Below, in pieces: positions 36,765 to 45,699 of a stretch of DNA of 64,000 bases. The notes under the pieces were generated by a model. That model ran no database searches and was not told the origin of the DNA. It was given only the letters and a program-made list of their open reading frames with translations. A program made the position numbers and the translations under genes. Source of the DNA: an uncultured Bradyrhizobium sp. (GTDB lineage: Bacteria; Pseudomonadota; Alphaproteobacteria; Rhizobiales; Xanthobacteraceae); contig NZ_CANSMR010000018.1 of assembly GCF_947648125.1 (NCBI RefSeq), positions 97,410 through 161,409 on the forward strand, written 5' to 3'. Each line of letters starts with the position of its first letter. Position 1 is the stretch's first letter.

Positions 36765-37172
36765 ATGACCTTGAAATTCCCTGCCGCGAACAAGCTCGTG
36801 GTGTTGCTTGCCGCGGCTGCCGTCACTGCAACCGCGTTCGGCATGACCGCGGCCAGCGCGCAGCAGAGCCCGAGCAAGCGCAAGCAGCAAGAGCAGTATG
36901 ACCGCGATGGCCGGCGCTACTACGGCGCGCAGGGTCCGAACCGGGTCTATCAGCAGGGTCCGCGCACCCGCGTTTACGTCACCACGCGCTCGTGGCTCGA
37001 CGCCGGCACCGAAGTGCTGCCGGGCGACCGCAAATTCAACGACTACGCCTATCCGCCGGATGTCGGCTATCCCTCGTTCGCGCGCGAGAACAACAACCGC
37101 CCGATCGACCGCCAGCCGCTCAGCCCGCCGGCCGATCTCGGCGGCTACCCGCGGAATTTCCCGCTGTACTGA
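36765..37172 (+). CDS. exported protein of unknown function
   Basis: The 135-residue protein has a signal peptide (MTLKFPAANKLVVLLAAAAV, cut near ASAQQ). A basic Gln/Tyr-rich mature part follows, with VYVTTRSWLDAGTEVLPGDR and a C-terminal LGGYPRNFPLY. It resembles a family of small secreted rhizobial proteins with no known role. GAGG precedes ATG 36765. A strong terminator follows. Confidence 0.7.
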   Translation: MTLKFPAANKLVVLLAAAAVTATAFGMTAASAQQSPSKRKQQEQYDRDGRRYYGAQGPNRVYQQGPRTRVYVTTRSWLDAGTEVLPGDRKFNDYAYPPDVGYPSFARENNNRPIDRQPLSPPADLGGYPRNFPLY

Positions 37173-37196
37173 GAATTTTGGCGAACGGCCGATACG

Positions 37197-37226
37197 AAAA
37201 TGCCCGGCTTCGGCCGGGCATTTTTT
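37197..37226. terminator. bidirectional rho-independent terminator
   Basis: The 8-bp stem tgcccggc/gccgggca has a ttcg tetraloop, with AAAA before and TTTTTT after. It is 24 bases after the stop of the exported protein gene. Confidence 0.9.
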
Positions 37227-37244
37227 GTTTGGATCAAAGCAAAG

Positions 37245-37319
37245 GGTGGGCACGTTTTCGCTTTGCCCACCCTACTGATATTCAACGTCCTGCGTCGTCC
37301 CGGCGAAGGCCGGGACGAC
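37245..37319. repeat. two short palindromes between the exported protein gene and leuB
   Basis: agggtgggcacg/tgcccaccct (37244-37274) and gtcgtcccggcgaaggccgg with gacgac (37294-37319). The second is a compact copy of the gtcgtcccggc family. Confidence 0.65.
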
Positions 37320-37357
37320 ACCATTGTTTGTTGCCGCATTGTTTGTTGTCGCGCGCC

Positions 37358-38470
37358 TTACGCGTGCAGCTTCTGCAATTCCTTCAGGATCGCCTCGCCC
37401 ATCTGCGCCGTGCTGACGGACGTGGTGCCGGCCGACTTGATGTCGGCGGTACGCAATCCGCTGGCGAGCACGGCCGCGATCGCGGCATCGACCTTGTCGG
37501 CGAGATCGCCCATGCCGAAGGAATAGCGCAGCGCCATGCCGAACGAGGCGATCATCGCGATCGGATTGGCGAGGCCTTTGCCGGCGATATCCGGCGCCGA
37601 GCCGTGCACCGGCTCATACAATGCCTTGCGCTCCTTGGTCTTGGCGTCCTCCTTGCCGAGCGAGGCCGACGGCAGCAGGCCGAGCGAGCCCGTGAGCATC
37701 GCCGCGATGTCCGACAGCATGTCGCCGAAGAGATTATCTGTCACGATGACGTCGAACTGCTTCGGCGTCTTGACGAGGTTCATGCCGCCGGAATCGGCGA
37801 GCTGATGCTCCAGCGTGACGTCTTTGTATTCGCGCGCATGGACCTGGGTCATGACCTCGTTCCAGAGCACGCCCGACTTCATGACGTTGCGCTTTTCCAT
37901 CGACGTCACCTTGTTCTTGCGCTTGCGCGCCAGCTCGAAGGCGACGCGGCCGATGCGCTCGATCTCGAAGGTGTCGTAAACCTGGGTGTCGACCGCGCGC
38001 TTCTGGCCGTTGCCGATGTCGGTGATGGTCTTCGGCTCGCCGAAATAGACGCCGCCGGTGAGCTCGCGCACGATCATGATGTCGAGGCCCTCGACCACCT
38101 CGCGCTTGAGGCTCGAGGCATCCGCCAGCGCCGGATAGCACACCGCCGGACGCAGGTTGGCGAACAGCTCGAGATCCTTGCGCAGCCGCAGCAGGCCGGC
38201 CTCCGGACGCACCTCGTAGGGAACCGAGTCCCACTTCGGACCACCGACCGCACCGAAGATCACGGCGTCGGCCGCGGTGGCCTTGGCCATGTCGCCTTCG
38301 GAGATCGACACCTTGTGCGCGTCATAGGCCGAGCCGCCGACCAGGCCCTGCTCGGTCTCGAACTTCGCGATGCCCTGCGCATTCAGCCAGTCGATCAGGC
38401 GCTGGACCTCGGCCATCACTTCGGGGCCGATGCCGTCGCCGGGGAGAAGCAGCAGTTTATGGGTCGCCAT
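37358..38470 (-). CDS. leuB: 3-isopropylmalate dehydrogenase
   Basis: The 370-residue enzyme oxidises 3-isopropylmalate in leucine synthesis. It has [40 protein letters not shown], the substrate loop [13 protein letters not shown] and [20 protein letters not shown]. The start at 38470 removes an unsupported upstream extension. It is on the opposite strand to leuC and leuD and 7-14 kb from them. Confidence 0.96.
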   Translation of the reverse strand: MATHKLLLLPGDGIGPEVMAEVQRLIDWLNAQGIAKFETEQGLVGGSAYDAHKVSISEGDMAKATAADAVIFGAVGGPKWDSVPYEVRPEAGLLRLRKDLELFANLRPAVCYPALADASSLKREVVEGLDIMIVRELTGGVYFGEPKTITDIGNGQKRAVDTQVYDTFEIERIGRVAFELARKRKNKVTSMEKRNVMKSGVLWNEVMTQVHAREYKDVTLEHQLADSGGMNLVKTPKQFDVIVTDNLFGDMLSDIAAMLTGSLGLLPSASLGKEDAKTKERKALYEPVHGSAPDIAGKGLANPIAMIASFGMALRYSFGMGDLADKVDAAIAAVLASGLRTADIKSAGTTSVSTAQMGEAILKELQKLHA

Positions 38471-38567
38471 GGTCGTTACCTCGCTCAATCGGGCATGCCC
38501 GCCATCATTCCGCGCGAGTGCTAAAACGCCCCGCACCGATTGGCAAGGCACCCCGGACCGGGCCAAA

Positions 38568-39485
38568 ATGACCGGCAAAGAGCCAACCGCGCCCCCAAAA
38601 GAAGCCAACAAGACGGACCTCATGACCGCAGCCATTATCTACGCCTTCGCCTCGGCCATTTTCCTTGGCGCCGGCGTCGTGCTGGCGCAGCTTGGCCTGC
38701 GCACCGTCGAGCCGCTGTCGGGCGCCGCGATCAGCGTGCCGTCCTTCACCCTGTTGTTTCTCCTGCTCTCGCCGCTGATCCTGCATGGCGAGCCGGTGGT
38801 CTGGCGCGGCCTGCCGATCTTCATGGCGATCGGCCTGTTCTTCCCGGCCTCGCTGACGCTGCTGATCTTCGCCTCGAACCGGGCGCTCGGACCTGTCATC
38901 ACCTCGACATTGGGCAATCTCGCGCCGCTGCTTGCGGTCGCCGCCGCTGTGGTGCTGCTGCATGAGCCGCTCGCGCCGCAGCAGCAGATCGGCCTCGTGG
39001 TCGCGGTGGCCGGTGCCGCGATCATTACCGTGACCCGGCCCCGCGACCTCGGTCATTGGCGCAGCTGGGCCCTGCTGTTGCCGCTTGCCAGCGCGCTGGT
39101 GCGCGGCATCGTGCCCCCGATTGCCAAGCTCGGGCTGGCAATCTGGCCGAGCCCGCTGTGGGCGTGCCTGGTCGGTTACATCATGTCCTCGCTGGTGGTG
39201 CTGACCGTGCAGCGGATCCGCAAGGGCAGCTTCATGGTGCAGGCGCCGCGTGACGGCCGGTTCTGGTTTGCATTGACCGGGATCAGCAATGGGCTCAGCG
39301 CGCTCAGCCTGTTCGCCGCGGTCCGCAACGGCCCGATCACGCTGGTGGCGCCACTCGCAGCGATCTACCCGCTGGTGACCGTGGCGATGAGCGCGATGTT
39401 CCTCAAGCATGTCGAGATCACCGCGCGGATCGTCGCCGGAACCCTGCTGACCGTGATCGGCGTCGCGCTGGTCCTGATCGCCTGA
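38568..39485 (+). CDS. EamA/DMT-family transporter
   Basis: The 305-residue protein has ten hydrophobic segments in two EamA halves ([20 protein letters not shown] and [20 protein letters not shown] mark equivalent positions). The start may be ATG 38568 or ATG 38622 ([20 protein letters not shown]), which would drop a charged leader. It probably exports metabolites; the substrate is not predictable. It is divergent from leuB. Confidence 0.8.
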   Translation: MTGKEPTAPPKEANKTDLMTAAIIYAFASAIFLGAGVVLAQLGLRTVEPLSGAAISVPSFTLLFLLLSPLILHGEPVVWRGLPIFMAIGLFFPASLTLLIFASNRALGPVITSTLGNLAPLLAVAAAVVLLHEPLAPQQQIGLVVAVAGAAIITVTRPRDLGHWRSWALLLPLASALVRGIVPPIAKLGLAIWPSPLWACLVGYIMSSLVVLTVQRIRKGSFMVQAPRDGRFWFALTGISNGLSALSLFAAVRNGPITLVAPLAAIYPLVTVAMSAMFLKHVEITARIVAGTLLTVIGVALVLIA

Positions 39486-39574
39486 TTGCCCGATACGCAA
39501 GACAGTGTTGCTGCCTGTGGCGCTGGGCAGGACCGGCGCGGCCTGCCACAATGGCCGCATTGCCGGAGTGAATT

Positions 39575-40753
39575 GTGAGAGCCCCCTCCCCGTCCTACCC
39601 GCATCCCGCGCGGCTGATCCTCATTTTATCGCTCGCACCGACGGTCGGTCTCGGCATCGGCCGTTTCGCCTATTCGCTGGTGCTGCCGGACATGCGCGAC
39701 TCGCTGGCCTGGTCGTATTCGGCCGCCGGCTTCATGAACACGATCAATGCTGCCGGCTACCTGGTCGGGGCGCTGTTCGCCTCGCGCCTGATCCAGCGCT
39801 TCGGGCTGGCCACATCGGTGCGCTGGTCGACGCTGGCCTGCGCGCTGTCGCTGGCGCTGTGCGCCCTCTCGGGCAATTTCGCCGTGCTGAGTTTTGCCCG
39901 CCTCCTGGTCGGCTTCGCCGCCGCGATCGGCTTCGTCGGCGGCGGCGCGCTTGCGGCGACGATCGCTCAATCACGGCCGGAGCGAGCGAACTTCCTGCTC
40001 AGCCTGTTCTATGCCGGGCCGGGCGTCGGCATCCTGGCATCCGGCCTGATCGCGCCCTTCGTGTTGCAGCGTTTTGGCGCCGGCTCATGGTGGATCGTGT
40101 GGTGGGCGATGACCCTACTCTCCGCGATCATGACGGTGCCGCTGCTGCTTGCGCCATTCCATGCCAATACTGCCGCGGGTGGCATCGTGCGGACCAAATT
40201 CGCGGTCATGCCGGTCCTGATCTACCTCACCGCCTATTTCCTGTTCGGCGCCGGCTACATCGCCTACATGACCTTCATGATCGCCTATGTCCGCGACGGT
40301 GGCGGCGGCGCGGTCGCACAGAGCGCGTTCTGGAGCCTGATCGGCGTCAGCGCGTTCGTTACCCCTTGGGTCTGGCGGCGCGTTTTAGCGCTCGACCGCG
40401 GCGGGCTCGCCACCACCATCATCCTCGGCGTCAACGCGCTCGGCGCGGCTCTCCCGATCTTCGGGCATTCGCCGCTGCTGCTCGCGATCTCGGCGCTGGT
40501 GTTCGGCGTCGCGTTCTTCGCCGTGGTCGGCTCGACCACCGCCTTCGTGCGCCTCAACTACCCGCCGGAAGCCTGGCCGACCGCGATCGCCGCGATGACC
40601 ATCGCCTTCGGCATCGGCCAGACGCTCGGCCCGATCGTCGTCGGCGCGATCACCGACGCGGTTGGCAGCCTGTCATTTGCGTTGAATGTCTCGGCGGCGA
40701 TGCTCGTGCTCGGCGCGCTGCTGTCGGCGTTTCAGAGGAAGGTTGGGCCTTAA
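39575..40753 (+). CDS. MFS transporter, YbfB/YjiJ type
   Basis: The 392-residue protein starts at GTG 39575 with GGAG nearby. It has twelve membrane segments. The opening LAPTVGLGIGRFAYSLVLPD and SYSAAGFMNTINAAGYLVGA match the YbfB/YjiJ MFS group. The substrate is unknown. Its stop is seven bases before a gtcgtcccggc hairpin. Confidence 0.82.
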   Translation: MRAPSPSYPHPARLILILSLAPTVGLGIGRFAYSLVLPDMRDSLAWSYSAAGFMNTINAAGYLVGALFASRLIQRFGLATSVRWSTLACALSLALCALSGNFAVLSFARLLVGFAAAIGFVGGGALAATIAQSRPERANFLLSLFYAGPGVGILASGLIAPFVLQRFGAGSWWIVWWAMTLLSAIMTVPLLLAPFHANTAAGGIVRTKFAVMPVLIYLTAYFLFGAGYIAYMTFMIAYVRDGGGGAVAQSAFWSLIGVSAFVTPWVWRRVLALDRGGLATTIILGVNALGAALPIFGHSPLLLAISALVFGVAFFAVVGSTTAFVRLNYPPEAWPTAIAAMTIAFGIGQTLGPIVVGAITDAVGSLSFALNVSAAMLVLGALLSAFQRKVGP

Positions 40754-40759
40754 TCCTTC

Positions 40760-40785
40760 GTCGTCCCGGCGCAGGCCGGGACGAC
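40760..40785. repeat. compact gtcgtcccggc hairpin between convergent genes
   Basis: gtcgtcccggc and gccgggacgac pair around gcag. It sits between the MFS stop and the molybdoenzyme stop and may end both transcripts. Confidence 0.75.
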
Positions 40786-40791
40786 AGTAAG

Positions 40792-41577
40792 TCAGCTCCC
40801 GCTGAACGAATTGTAGCCCTGATCTTCCCAGTAGCCGCCCTTGTAGTCGTTGGTGACTTCCATCGAGAGCACGTATTTCGGGTTCTTGAAGCCGAGCTTG
40901 GTCGGCACCCGGATCTTCATCGGGAAGCCGTAGGCGCGCGGCAGGATCTCGTCGGCGAATTTGAACGTCATCTGGGTCTGCGGATGCAGCGCCGTGCGCA
41001 TGTCGAGCGGCGAGTTGTAGCCGTCCTTGTCGGCGCACTGGAACCAGACATATTTGGCGCGCATGTCGGCGCCCACCAGCTTGAGGAAATCACGCAAGGG
41101 CGTGCCGGTCCAGCTGCCGATCGCGCTCCAGCCTTCGACGCAGATGTGGCGCGTCACCTGCTTGACCTGCGGCAGCTTGTACAATTCGTCGAGCGTCCAC
41201 GGCTTCTTGTTCTCGACCAGCCCGCGCACCTCGAGCTTCCAGTTCGCTGCCGCAATCTCCGGCGCATCGTCGAGATCGTAATAGGCATTGAACGGAAACG
41301 GCTTGGTGATCATGCTCTCGGGGAAGGTCGGCGCCAGCGCATCCGGATTGAACATCCAGGCCTGCACCGCGTCGTTGAACTTCGAGACCTGCTTCAGCAG
41401 TTCTTCAGCCGACGACGAATCGACCACGTCGCAGCCGGTCAGCAGCGTCAGCGCGCCGAGGCTGGTGCCGGCCGTGATGAAACGCCGGCGCGTCAGTTCG
41501 GGCATCGTCTTCACCGCATCGCGCACCAGCAGCTTCTTGTCGACACCGGGTATCAGGAGTTTTCTGAGACGACCCAT
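40792..41577 (-). CDS. periplasmic molybdopterin oxidoreductase (MsrP/sulfite-oxidase-like)
   Basis: The 261-residue protein has a twin-arginine leader (ELTRRRFITAGTSLGALTLL). The sulfite-oxidase-type Mo-cofactor fold is seen in FPFNAYYDLDDAPEIAAANW and HICVEGWSAIGSWTGTPLRD, where the cysteine is the probable Mo ligand. It ends WEDQGYNSFSGS. MsrP repairs oxidised methionines; that or another reduction is possible here. It follows the cytochrome b gene by 11 bases and probably receives electrons from it. Confidence 0.82.
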   Translation of the reverse strand: MGRLRKLLIPGVDKKLLVRDAVKTMPELTRRRFITAGTSLGALTLLTGCDVVDSSSAEELLKQVSKFNDAVQAWMFNPDALAPTFPESMITKPFPFNAYYDLDDAPEIAAANWKLEVRGLVENKKPWTLDELYKLPQVKQVTRHICVEGWSAIGSWTGTPLRDFLKLVGADMRAKYVWFQCADKDGYNSPLDMRTALHPQTQMTFKFADEILPRAYGFPMKIRVPTKLGFKNPKYVLSMEVTNDYKGGYWEDQGYNSFSGS

Positions 41578-41588
41578 CACACCCTCCC

Positions 41589-42221
41589 TTAGCGCCCGAT
41601 GATCATGGCGCGCAGGCTCTTCGGCACCAGCAGCGCGAGCGCGACATGGATCACCAGGAAGGCGACGATCAGCGCCATGCAGGTGAAATGGACATAGCGG
41701 GCGAAGTCGTAGCCGCCGAACAGCGAGACCAGCCAATGCAACTGCACCGGCTTCCACATCGACAGGCCGGACAGCACGATGACCACGCCGACAATGATGA
41801 TGCCGGTGTAGAGCAGCTTCTGCACCGAATTGTACTTGCTGAGATCGTCATGCGACAGCTTGAAGGTCAGCGCCGCCTTGGTGTCGGCAATCACACCGCC
41901 GGGGGTGAGCGGCAGCAGCTTCTTGCGGAAGCGGCCGGTGGCGAAGCCAAGCGCCAGATAGACAAGGCCGTTGACCATCAGCAGCCACATCGCGGCGAAG
42001 TGCCAGAGCAGCGCGCCGCCGAGCCAGCCGCCGAGCGTGATGTTCCGCGAGAAGGTGAAGCCGAACAGCGGCGAAGCGTTATAGATCTGCCAGCCGGACA
42101 TGATCATCAGGATCATCGCGAAGGCGTTGATCCAGTGCACCATGCGCACCCAGACCGGCTGGATCACCTTCGCGGGCGCCGCGGTCTCTGCCTGGTGGTC
42201 GCTGACGGCAAGGCTCGTCAT
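41589..42221 (-). CDS. b-type cytochrome, membrane partner of the molybdoenzyme
   Basis: The 210-residue protein has four membrane segments. Histidines suitable as heme ligands lie in VWVRMVHWINAFAMILMIMS, LLWHFAAMWLLMVNG, YVHFTCMALI and VIHVALALL. It resembles cytochrome b561 / thiosulfate-reductase type subunits. It precedes the molybdopterin gene in one operon, so it is the likely quinol-oxidising electron donor. Confidence 0.8.
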   Translation of the reverse strand: MTSLAVSDHQAETAAPAKVIQPVWVRMVHWINAFAMILMIMSGWQIYNASPLFGFTFSRNITLGGWLGGALLWHFAAMWLLMVNGLVYLALGFATGRFRKKLLPLTPGGVIADTKAALTFKLSHDDLSKYNSVQKLLYTGIIIVGVVIVLSGLSMWKPVQLHWLVSLFGGYDFARYVHFTCMALIVAFLVIHVALALLVPKSLRAMIIGR

Positions 42222-42326
42222 GGAATGTCTCTGCTCGTGGTCGTTACCAGCTTATACGCCGGGAACCGGCGTTCCGTTACGGGGACGCGCATCATCAGTT
42301 CGATATACGCCACCTCATATGGTCAC

Positions 42327-42359
42327 AAAAATGCGAGCCGGGGCGAGGCTCCGGCTCGC
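42327..42359 (-). terminator. rho-independent terminator of the fasciclin gene
   Basis: Read on the minus strand, a 9-bp stem (arms 42351-42359 and 42333-42341) is followed by ATTTTT. It lies about 40 bases after the fasciclin stop at 42401. Confidence 0.75.
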
Positions 42360-42400
42360 TGTTTCGTAAGGCGTTCAGGACTAAATCGGGCCGCCGGGTG

Positions 42401-42955
42401 TTAGGTCGCCGGCATCAGCACGGTGTCGACCACATGGATGACGCCGTTCGACTGGTTGACGTTGGAGATCGTCACCATCGAGGTGCCGCCCTTGGCATCG
42501 ACGATCCAGACCTTGCCATCCTGCTTCTTCACCGTCAGTTCCTCGCCCTCGGCGGTCTTGAGCTTCTTGCCGTCGGTGAGGTCGGAGGCCTCGAGCTTGC
42601 CTGGCACCACATGGTAGGTGAGGATCTTGGTCAGCGTCGCCTTGTTCTCGGGCTTGACCAGATTGTCGACGGTTCCGGCCGGCAGCTTGCCGAAGGCGGC
42701 GTTGGTCGGCGCGAACACCGTGAACGGGCCCTTGCCTTCCAGCGTGCCAACCAGGCCGGCGGCCTTCACCGCGGCGACGAGGGTGGTGTGATCCTTCGAA
42801 TTGACGGCGTTCTGGATGATGTTCTTCGACGGGAACATCGCGGCGCCGCCGACCATCACGGTCTTTTCCTCGGCGCGGACCGGCGCCACGACGGTGGCGG
42901 TGATCGCGAGCGCGCTGAAGGCGGCGGCGGCAAGATAGGCAATACGCTTCGACAT
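42401..42955 (-). CDS. exported fasciclin-domain protein
   Basis: The 184-residue protein has a signal peptide (MSKRIAYLAAAAFSALAITA). One fasciclin (FAS1) domain follows, with H1 motif KGPFTVFAPTNAAFGKLPAG, the YHVVPG box and H2 region NGVIHVVDTVLMP. FAS1 proteins act in surface or matrix adhesion. The start is ATG 42955. It is upstream of, and on the same strand as, the molybdoenzyme pair, but separated from it by a terminator. Confidence 0.9.
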   Translation of the reverse strand: MSKRIAYLAAAAFSALAITATVVAPVRAEEKTVMVGGAAMFPSKNIIQNAVNSKDHTTLVAAVKAAGLVGTLEGKGPFTVFAPTNAAFGKLPAGTVDNLVKPENKATLTKILTYHVVPGKLEASDLTDGKKLKTAEGEELTVKKQDGKVWIVDAKGGTSMVTISNVNQSNGVIHVVDTVLMPAT

Positions 42956-43281
42956 GTTCGTCTCCCGATGGGTAATCCGGCCGGCCAGTTTTCGCCGGCG
43001 ATGAAGGGGCAACAACGGCGCGTGTTGATTGGTCTGCGTCGTCGTTGGCCTGAGCTACGGGAGGTTTTCCGGGCGGTTTCCGGAAAAAACTCTTTGTGAT
43101 TCCTGAAACCGGATGAGGCGCGCTTCGTACATGCGGCGCTTCGCGCAGCGCGCCCGCGCATTCCATTCAACGGAATAGACGGGTGCGCCGCCGCGAGCAA
43201 TTCGCTTGCCGCCATGGTGCGATTGGTTCAGCCTGAAATTGCGGCGCGGTTTCGCAGCGGGTGGTAGCGGGGAGATCAATC

Positions 43282-44682
43282 ATGAGCAGCATCACGGCTG
43301 ATGGTCACGCCGCGCCTGTGGTCAACGATGCCGGCGGCGATATCGGCCCGCTCGAACAGAAGCACCTGCAATACGCCAACTACCGCGCCGTCGCCGGCAG
43401 CACTGAGCTCACGAAAACCCATTGGCACATCGCCACCGCCAACGCGCTCGGCTGGGGTTTTGACGGCATGGACGGCGTGATCTTCGCGCTGATCTCGCCG
43501 ATGGTGATCAAGGAATTCCAGCTCAGCTTGCCGGAATACCGCTCCGGCATGCAGATCGCGCTGTTCGTCGGCATCGCCGGGCTCTATTTCTGGCCGTGGC
43601 TCGCCGACCGCTACGGCCGCCGCACGCTGCTCGCGGTCAACATCGCGCTGTTCTCGTTTCTGATGCCGGTCGCGGCGCTGTCGCCGACCTTCACGGTGTT
43701 CGTGATCGCGCGCTCGCTGTTGTTCTTCGCGCTCAACGGCGAATGGTCGCTCGGCTCGATGCTGGTGGCGGAGACCTGGCCGGCCCGGCTGCGCGGCCGC
43801 GTCATCAGCATCACGCGTTCGGCCTGGTGCCTCGGCGCTACGCTCGCCGGCGCGATCACCGGGCTGGTCGCCGCCAATTTCGGCTGGCGTATCGGCGTGA
43901 TGGTGCCCGGCGTGATCGCACTGCTCGCGATCTACATCCGCTCCACCTGTCCTGAATCGCCCTATTGGGTGCGTGCGCAGGACCGCAAGCGGCGCATCTC
44001 CGAGACGCTGGCGCGCGGCGGCACCGTCAACAACGAGGACAGCGCCTGGTTCGGCAAGGCCAAGTCGGTCGGCATCCGCCAGGTGTTCATGCCCGACGTG
44101 CTGCCGTCGACATTGGTCGCGCTGTTCGTGGCCTGCGCCTCGACCTGCATCTACGGCACGGTCGGCGCCTGGATGCCGCTTTACCTCTCGACCGAGAAGC
44201 ATTGGTCGACAGCGGAATACAGCCTGTTCTACGTGTTCTACGGCCTGTGCGGCTTCCTCGGCCTGTGCCTGGTCGGCTGGCTGATCGACAAGATCGGCCG
44301 CCGCCGCACCTTTATCATCACCCTGATCGAGGGCGCGATCTTCATGACGCTCTGGGTCTATTCCGAGGACCGCGTGCTGCTGTGGGCGTTCGGGCTCGCC
44401 TGGTGTCTCGGCTTCCTCGGCTTCTGGGGCCCGAGCACGACGCTGACGGCGGAAATCTTCCCGACCCGGATCCGCGGCGCCGCCAACGGCGTGGTCTGGG
44501 CGATCGCCTATTTCGTCGGCTTCGTCCTGTTTCCGTTCGTCTCGATCGCCCTCCAGCAGCACACCGGCTCGTTCGCGCTGTCGTTCCTCTGCATCCCCGG
44601 GCTGATGATCGCGATGGCGATCGGCGTGTACCTGTTCGTGCCGGAGCATTCCGGCAAGGAGCTGAACGAGATCAGCGAGTGA
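43282..44682 (+). CDS. MFS transporter, metabolite:H+ symporter type
   Basis: The 466-residue protein has twelve membrane segments and a 60-residue cytosolic N-terminus. It has GWGFDGMDGVIFALISPMVI (aspartates in segment 1), the MFS loop signature WLADRYGRRTLLAVNIALFS, and WGPSTTLTAEIFPTRIRGAA near the C-terminus, as in sialate/aromatic-acid type symporters. GGAG precedes ATG 43282. The substrate is unknown. Confidence 0.84.
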   Translation: MSSITADGHAAPVVNDAGGDIGPLEQKHLQYANYRAVAGSTELTKTHWHIATANALGWGFDGMDGVIFALISPMVIKEFQLSLPEYRSGMQIALFVGIAGLYFWPWLADRYGRRTLLAVNIALFSFLMPVAALSPTFTVFVIARSLLFFALNGEWSLGSMLVAETWPARLRGRVISITRSAWCLGATLAGAITGLVAANFGWRIGVMVPGVIALLAIYIRSTCPESPYWVRAQDRKRRISETLARGGTVNNEDSAWFGKAKSVGIRQVFMPDVLPSTLVALFVACASTCIYGTVGAWMPLYLSTEKHWSTAEYSLFYVFYGLCGFLGLCLVGWLIDKIGRRRTFIITLIEGAIFMTLWVYSEDRVLLWAFGLAWCLGFLGFWGPSTTLTAEIFPTRIRGAANGVVWAIAYFVGFVLFPFVSIALQQHTGSFALSFLCIPGLMIAMAIGVYLFVPEHSGKELNEISE

Positions 44683-44706
44683 GGCAGATCGCAGAACCGT
44701 CCACGC

Positions 44707-44832
44707 CGTCGTCCCGGCGAAAGCCGGGAGGGGACCCATAACCACGACTGGTCGTTTTGCGAAGGTTGGGGCTCCAGCCTTTGCGAACAACCAACACCGG
44801 TGGTTATGGGTCCCTGCTTTCGCAGGGACGAC
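44707..44832. repeat. palindromic repeat, gtcgtccc family, between convergent genes
   Basis: The left arm gtcgtcccggcgaaagccgg plus gacccataacca is mirrored by tggttatgggtccctgcttt plus cgcagggacgac. The two arms are of slightly different subfamilies (cggc against ctgc), so this unit is a hybrid of the ones at 12700 and 61550. Confidence 0.8.
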
Positions 44833-44850
44833 CCGCTGAGAGAGTTGTGC

Positions 44851-45612
44851 CTAATCCCGGTTCGACGGGGTCTGAATAAATCCCCGGTTATGCGTCGGGC
44901 TGATCAGGATCTCGTTCATGCAGACCCGCGCCGGCATGCTGGCGACGAAGGCGATGGTGCGGCCGCAATCCTCCGGCTGCAGCATCCTGGCCTGCTCGGC
45001 TTCGCTCGGCACCACCGGCCGCTGCTTCAGGATCGGCGTTGCGACCTCGCCCGGCGACAGGCAGCAGGCGCGCAGGCCGTTGACGCATTCGTCCATGTTG
45101 AAGGAATGGGTCAGCGCCAGCACCGCGTGCTTGGTGGTGGTGTAGGCTGGGCCCGGCATCTTCGAGACGTGGCGGCCGGCCCAGGACGCGACATTGATGA
45201 CGCAGCCGTCCTTCTGCTTGCGCATCGTCGGCAGCACCGCGCGCATGCAGTAGAGCACGCCGTTGAGGTTGACCTCGACCAGCTTGTCCCAGCCTTCCAG
45301 TTCCATGTCGGCCCAGCTGCGCTTCGGCACGTTGATGCCGGCGCTGTTGACCAACAGGTCGGTGCGGCCGTGCTTGCCGACGATCGCCTCCGCCGCCTTG
45401 TTGACGTCGGCCTTGTTGCTGACATCGAGCGGGATCGCCTCGGCCTTGCCGCCCTTTTTCGTGATGTTGGCCACCACGCGGTCGAGTTCTTCCTTGCGGC
45501 GGCCGGAGATCACCACCGTCCAGCCGTCCGCAGCCAGGAATTCCGCGCCGGATTCGCCGATTCCGGTGCCGCCGCCGGTGACCCAGGCCACGCGTTTCCC
45601 ATTATTTGTCAT
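44851..45612 (-). CDS. short-chain dehydrogenase/reductase
   Basis: The 253-residue NAD(P)-dependent SDR has the cofactor motif VTGGGTGIGESGAEFL, NSAG, and catalytic Ser/Tyr/Lys in INVASWAGRH and AYTTTKHAVLALTH. The substrate is unknown. It is divergent from matB across about 90 bases, so the two may share regulation. Confidence 0.87.
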   Translation of the reverse strand: MTNNGKRVAWVTGGGTGIGESGAEFLAADGWTVVISGRRKEELDRVVANITKKGGKAEAIPLDVSNKADVNKAAEAIVGKHGRTDLLVNSAGINVPKRSWADMELEGWDKLVEVNLNGVLYCMRAVLPTMRKQKDGCVINVASWAGRHVSKMPGPAYTTTKHAVLALTHSFNMDECVNGLRACCLSPGEVATPILKQRPVVPSEAEQARMLQPEDCGRTIAFVASMPARVCMNEILISPTHNRGFIQTPSNRD

Positions 45613-45699
45613 GCAAACTGTCTCCGTTGCTTTCCGAAGGGCGTTTTTGCTAATCCAGCCGGACTCTTACCGGCGCTTTCGCCCCTCAGGGGATGTTGC

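Noticed and set aside
43276-44790. A 504-codon open frame antisense to the MFS transporter gene
   Set aside because: The plus-strand product is a full MFS protein with family motifs; the antisense frame is an artefact of high GC content.
44800-45699. An 800-residue version of MatB starting at 44800
   Set aside because: The added 300 residues are antisense to the SDR gene and begin inside a repeat. ATG 45700 gives the usual MatB length.
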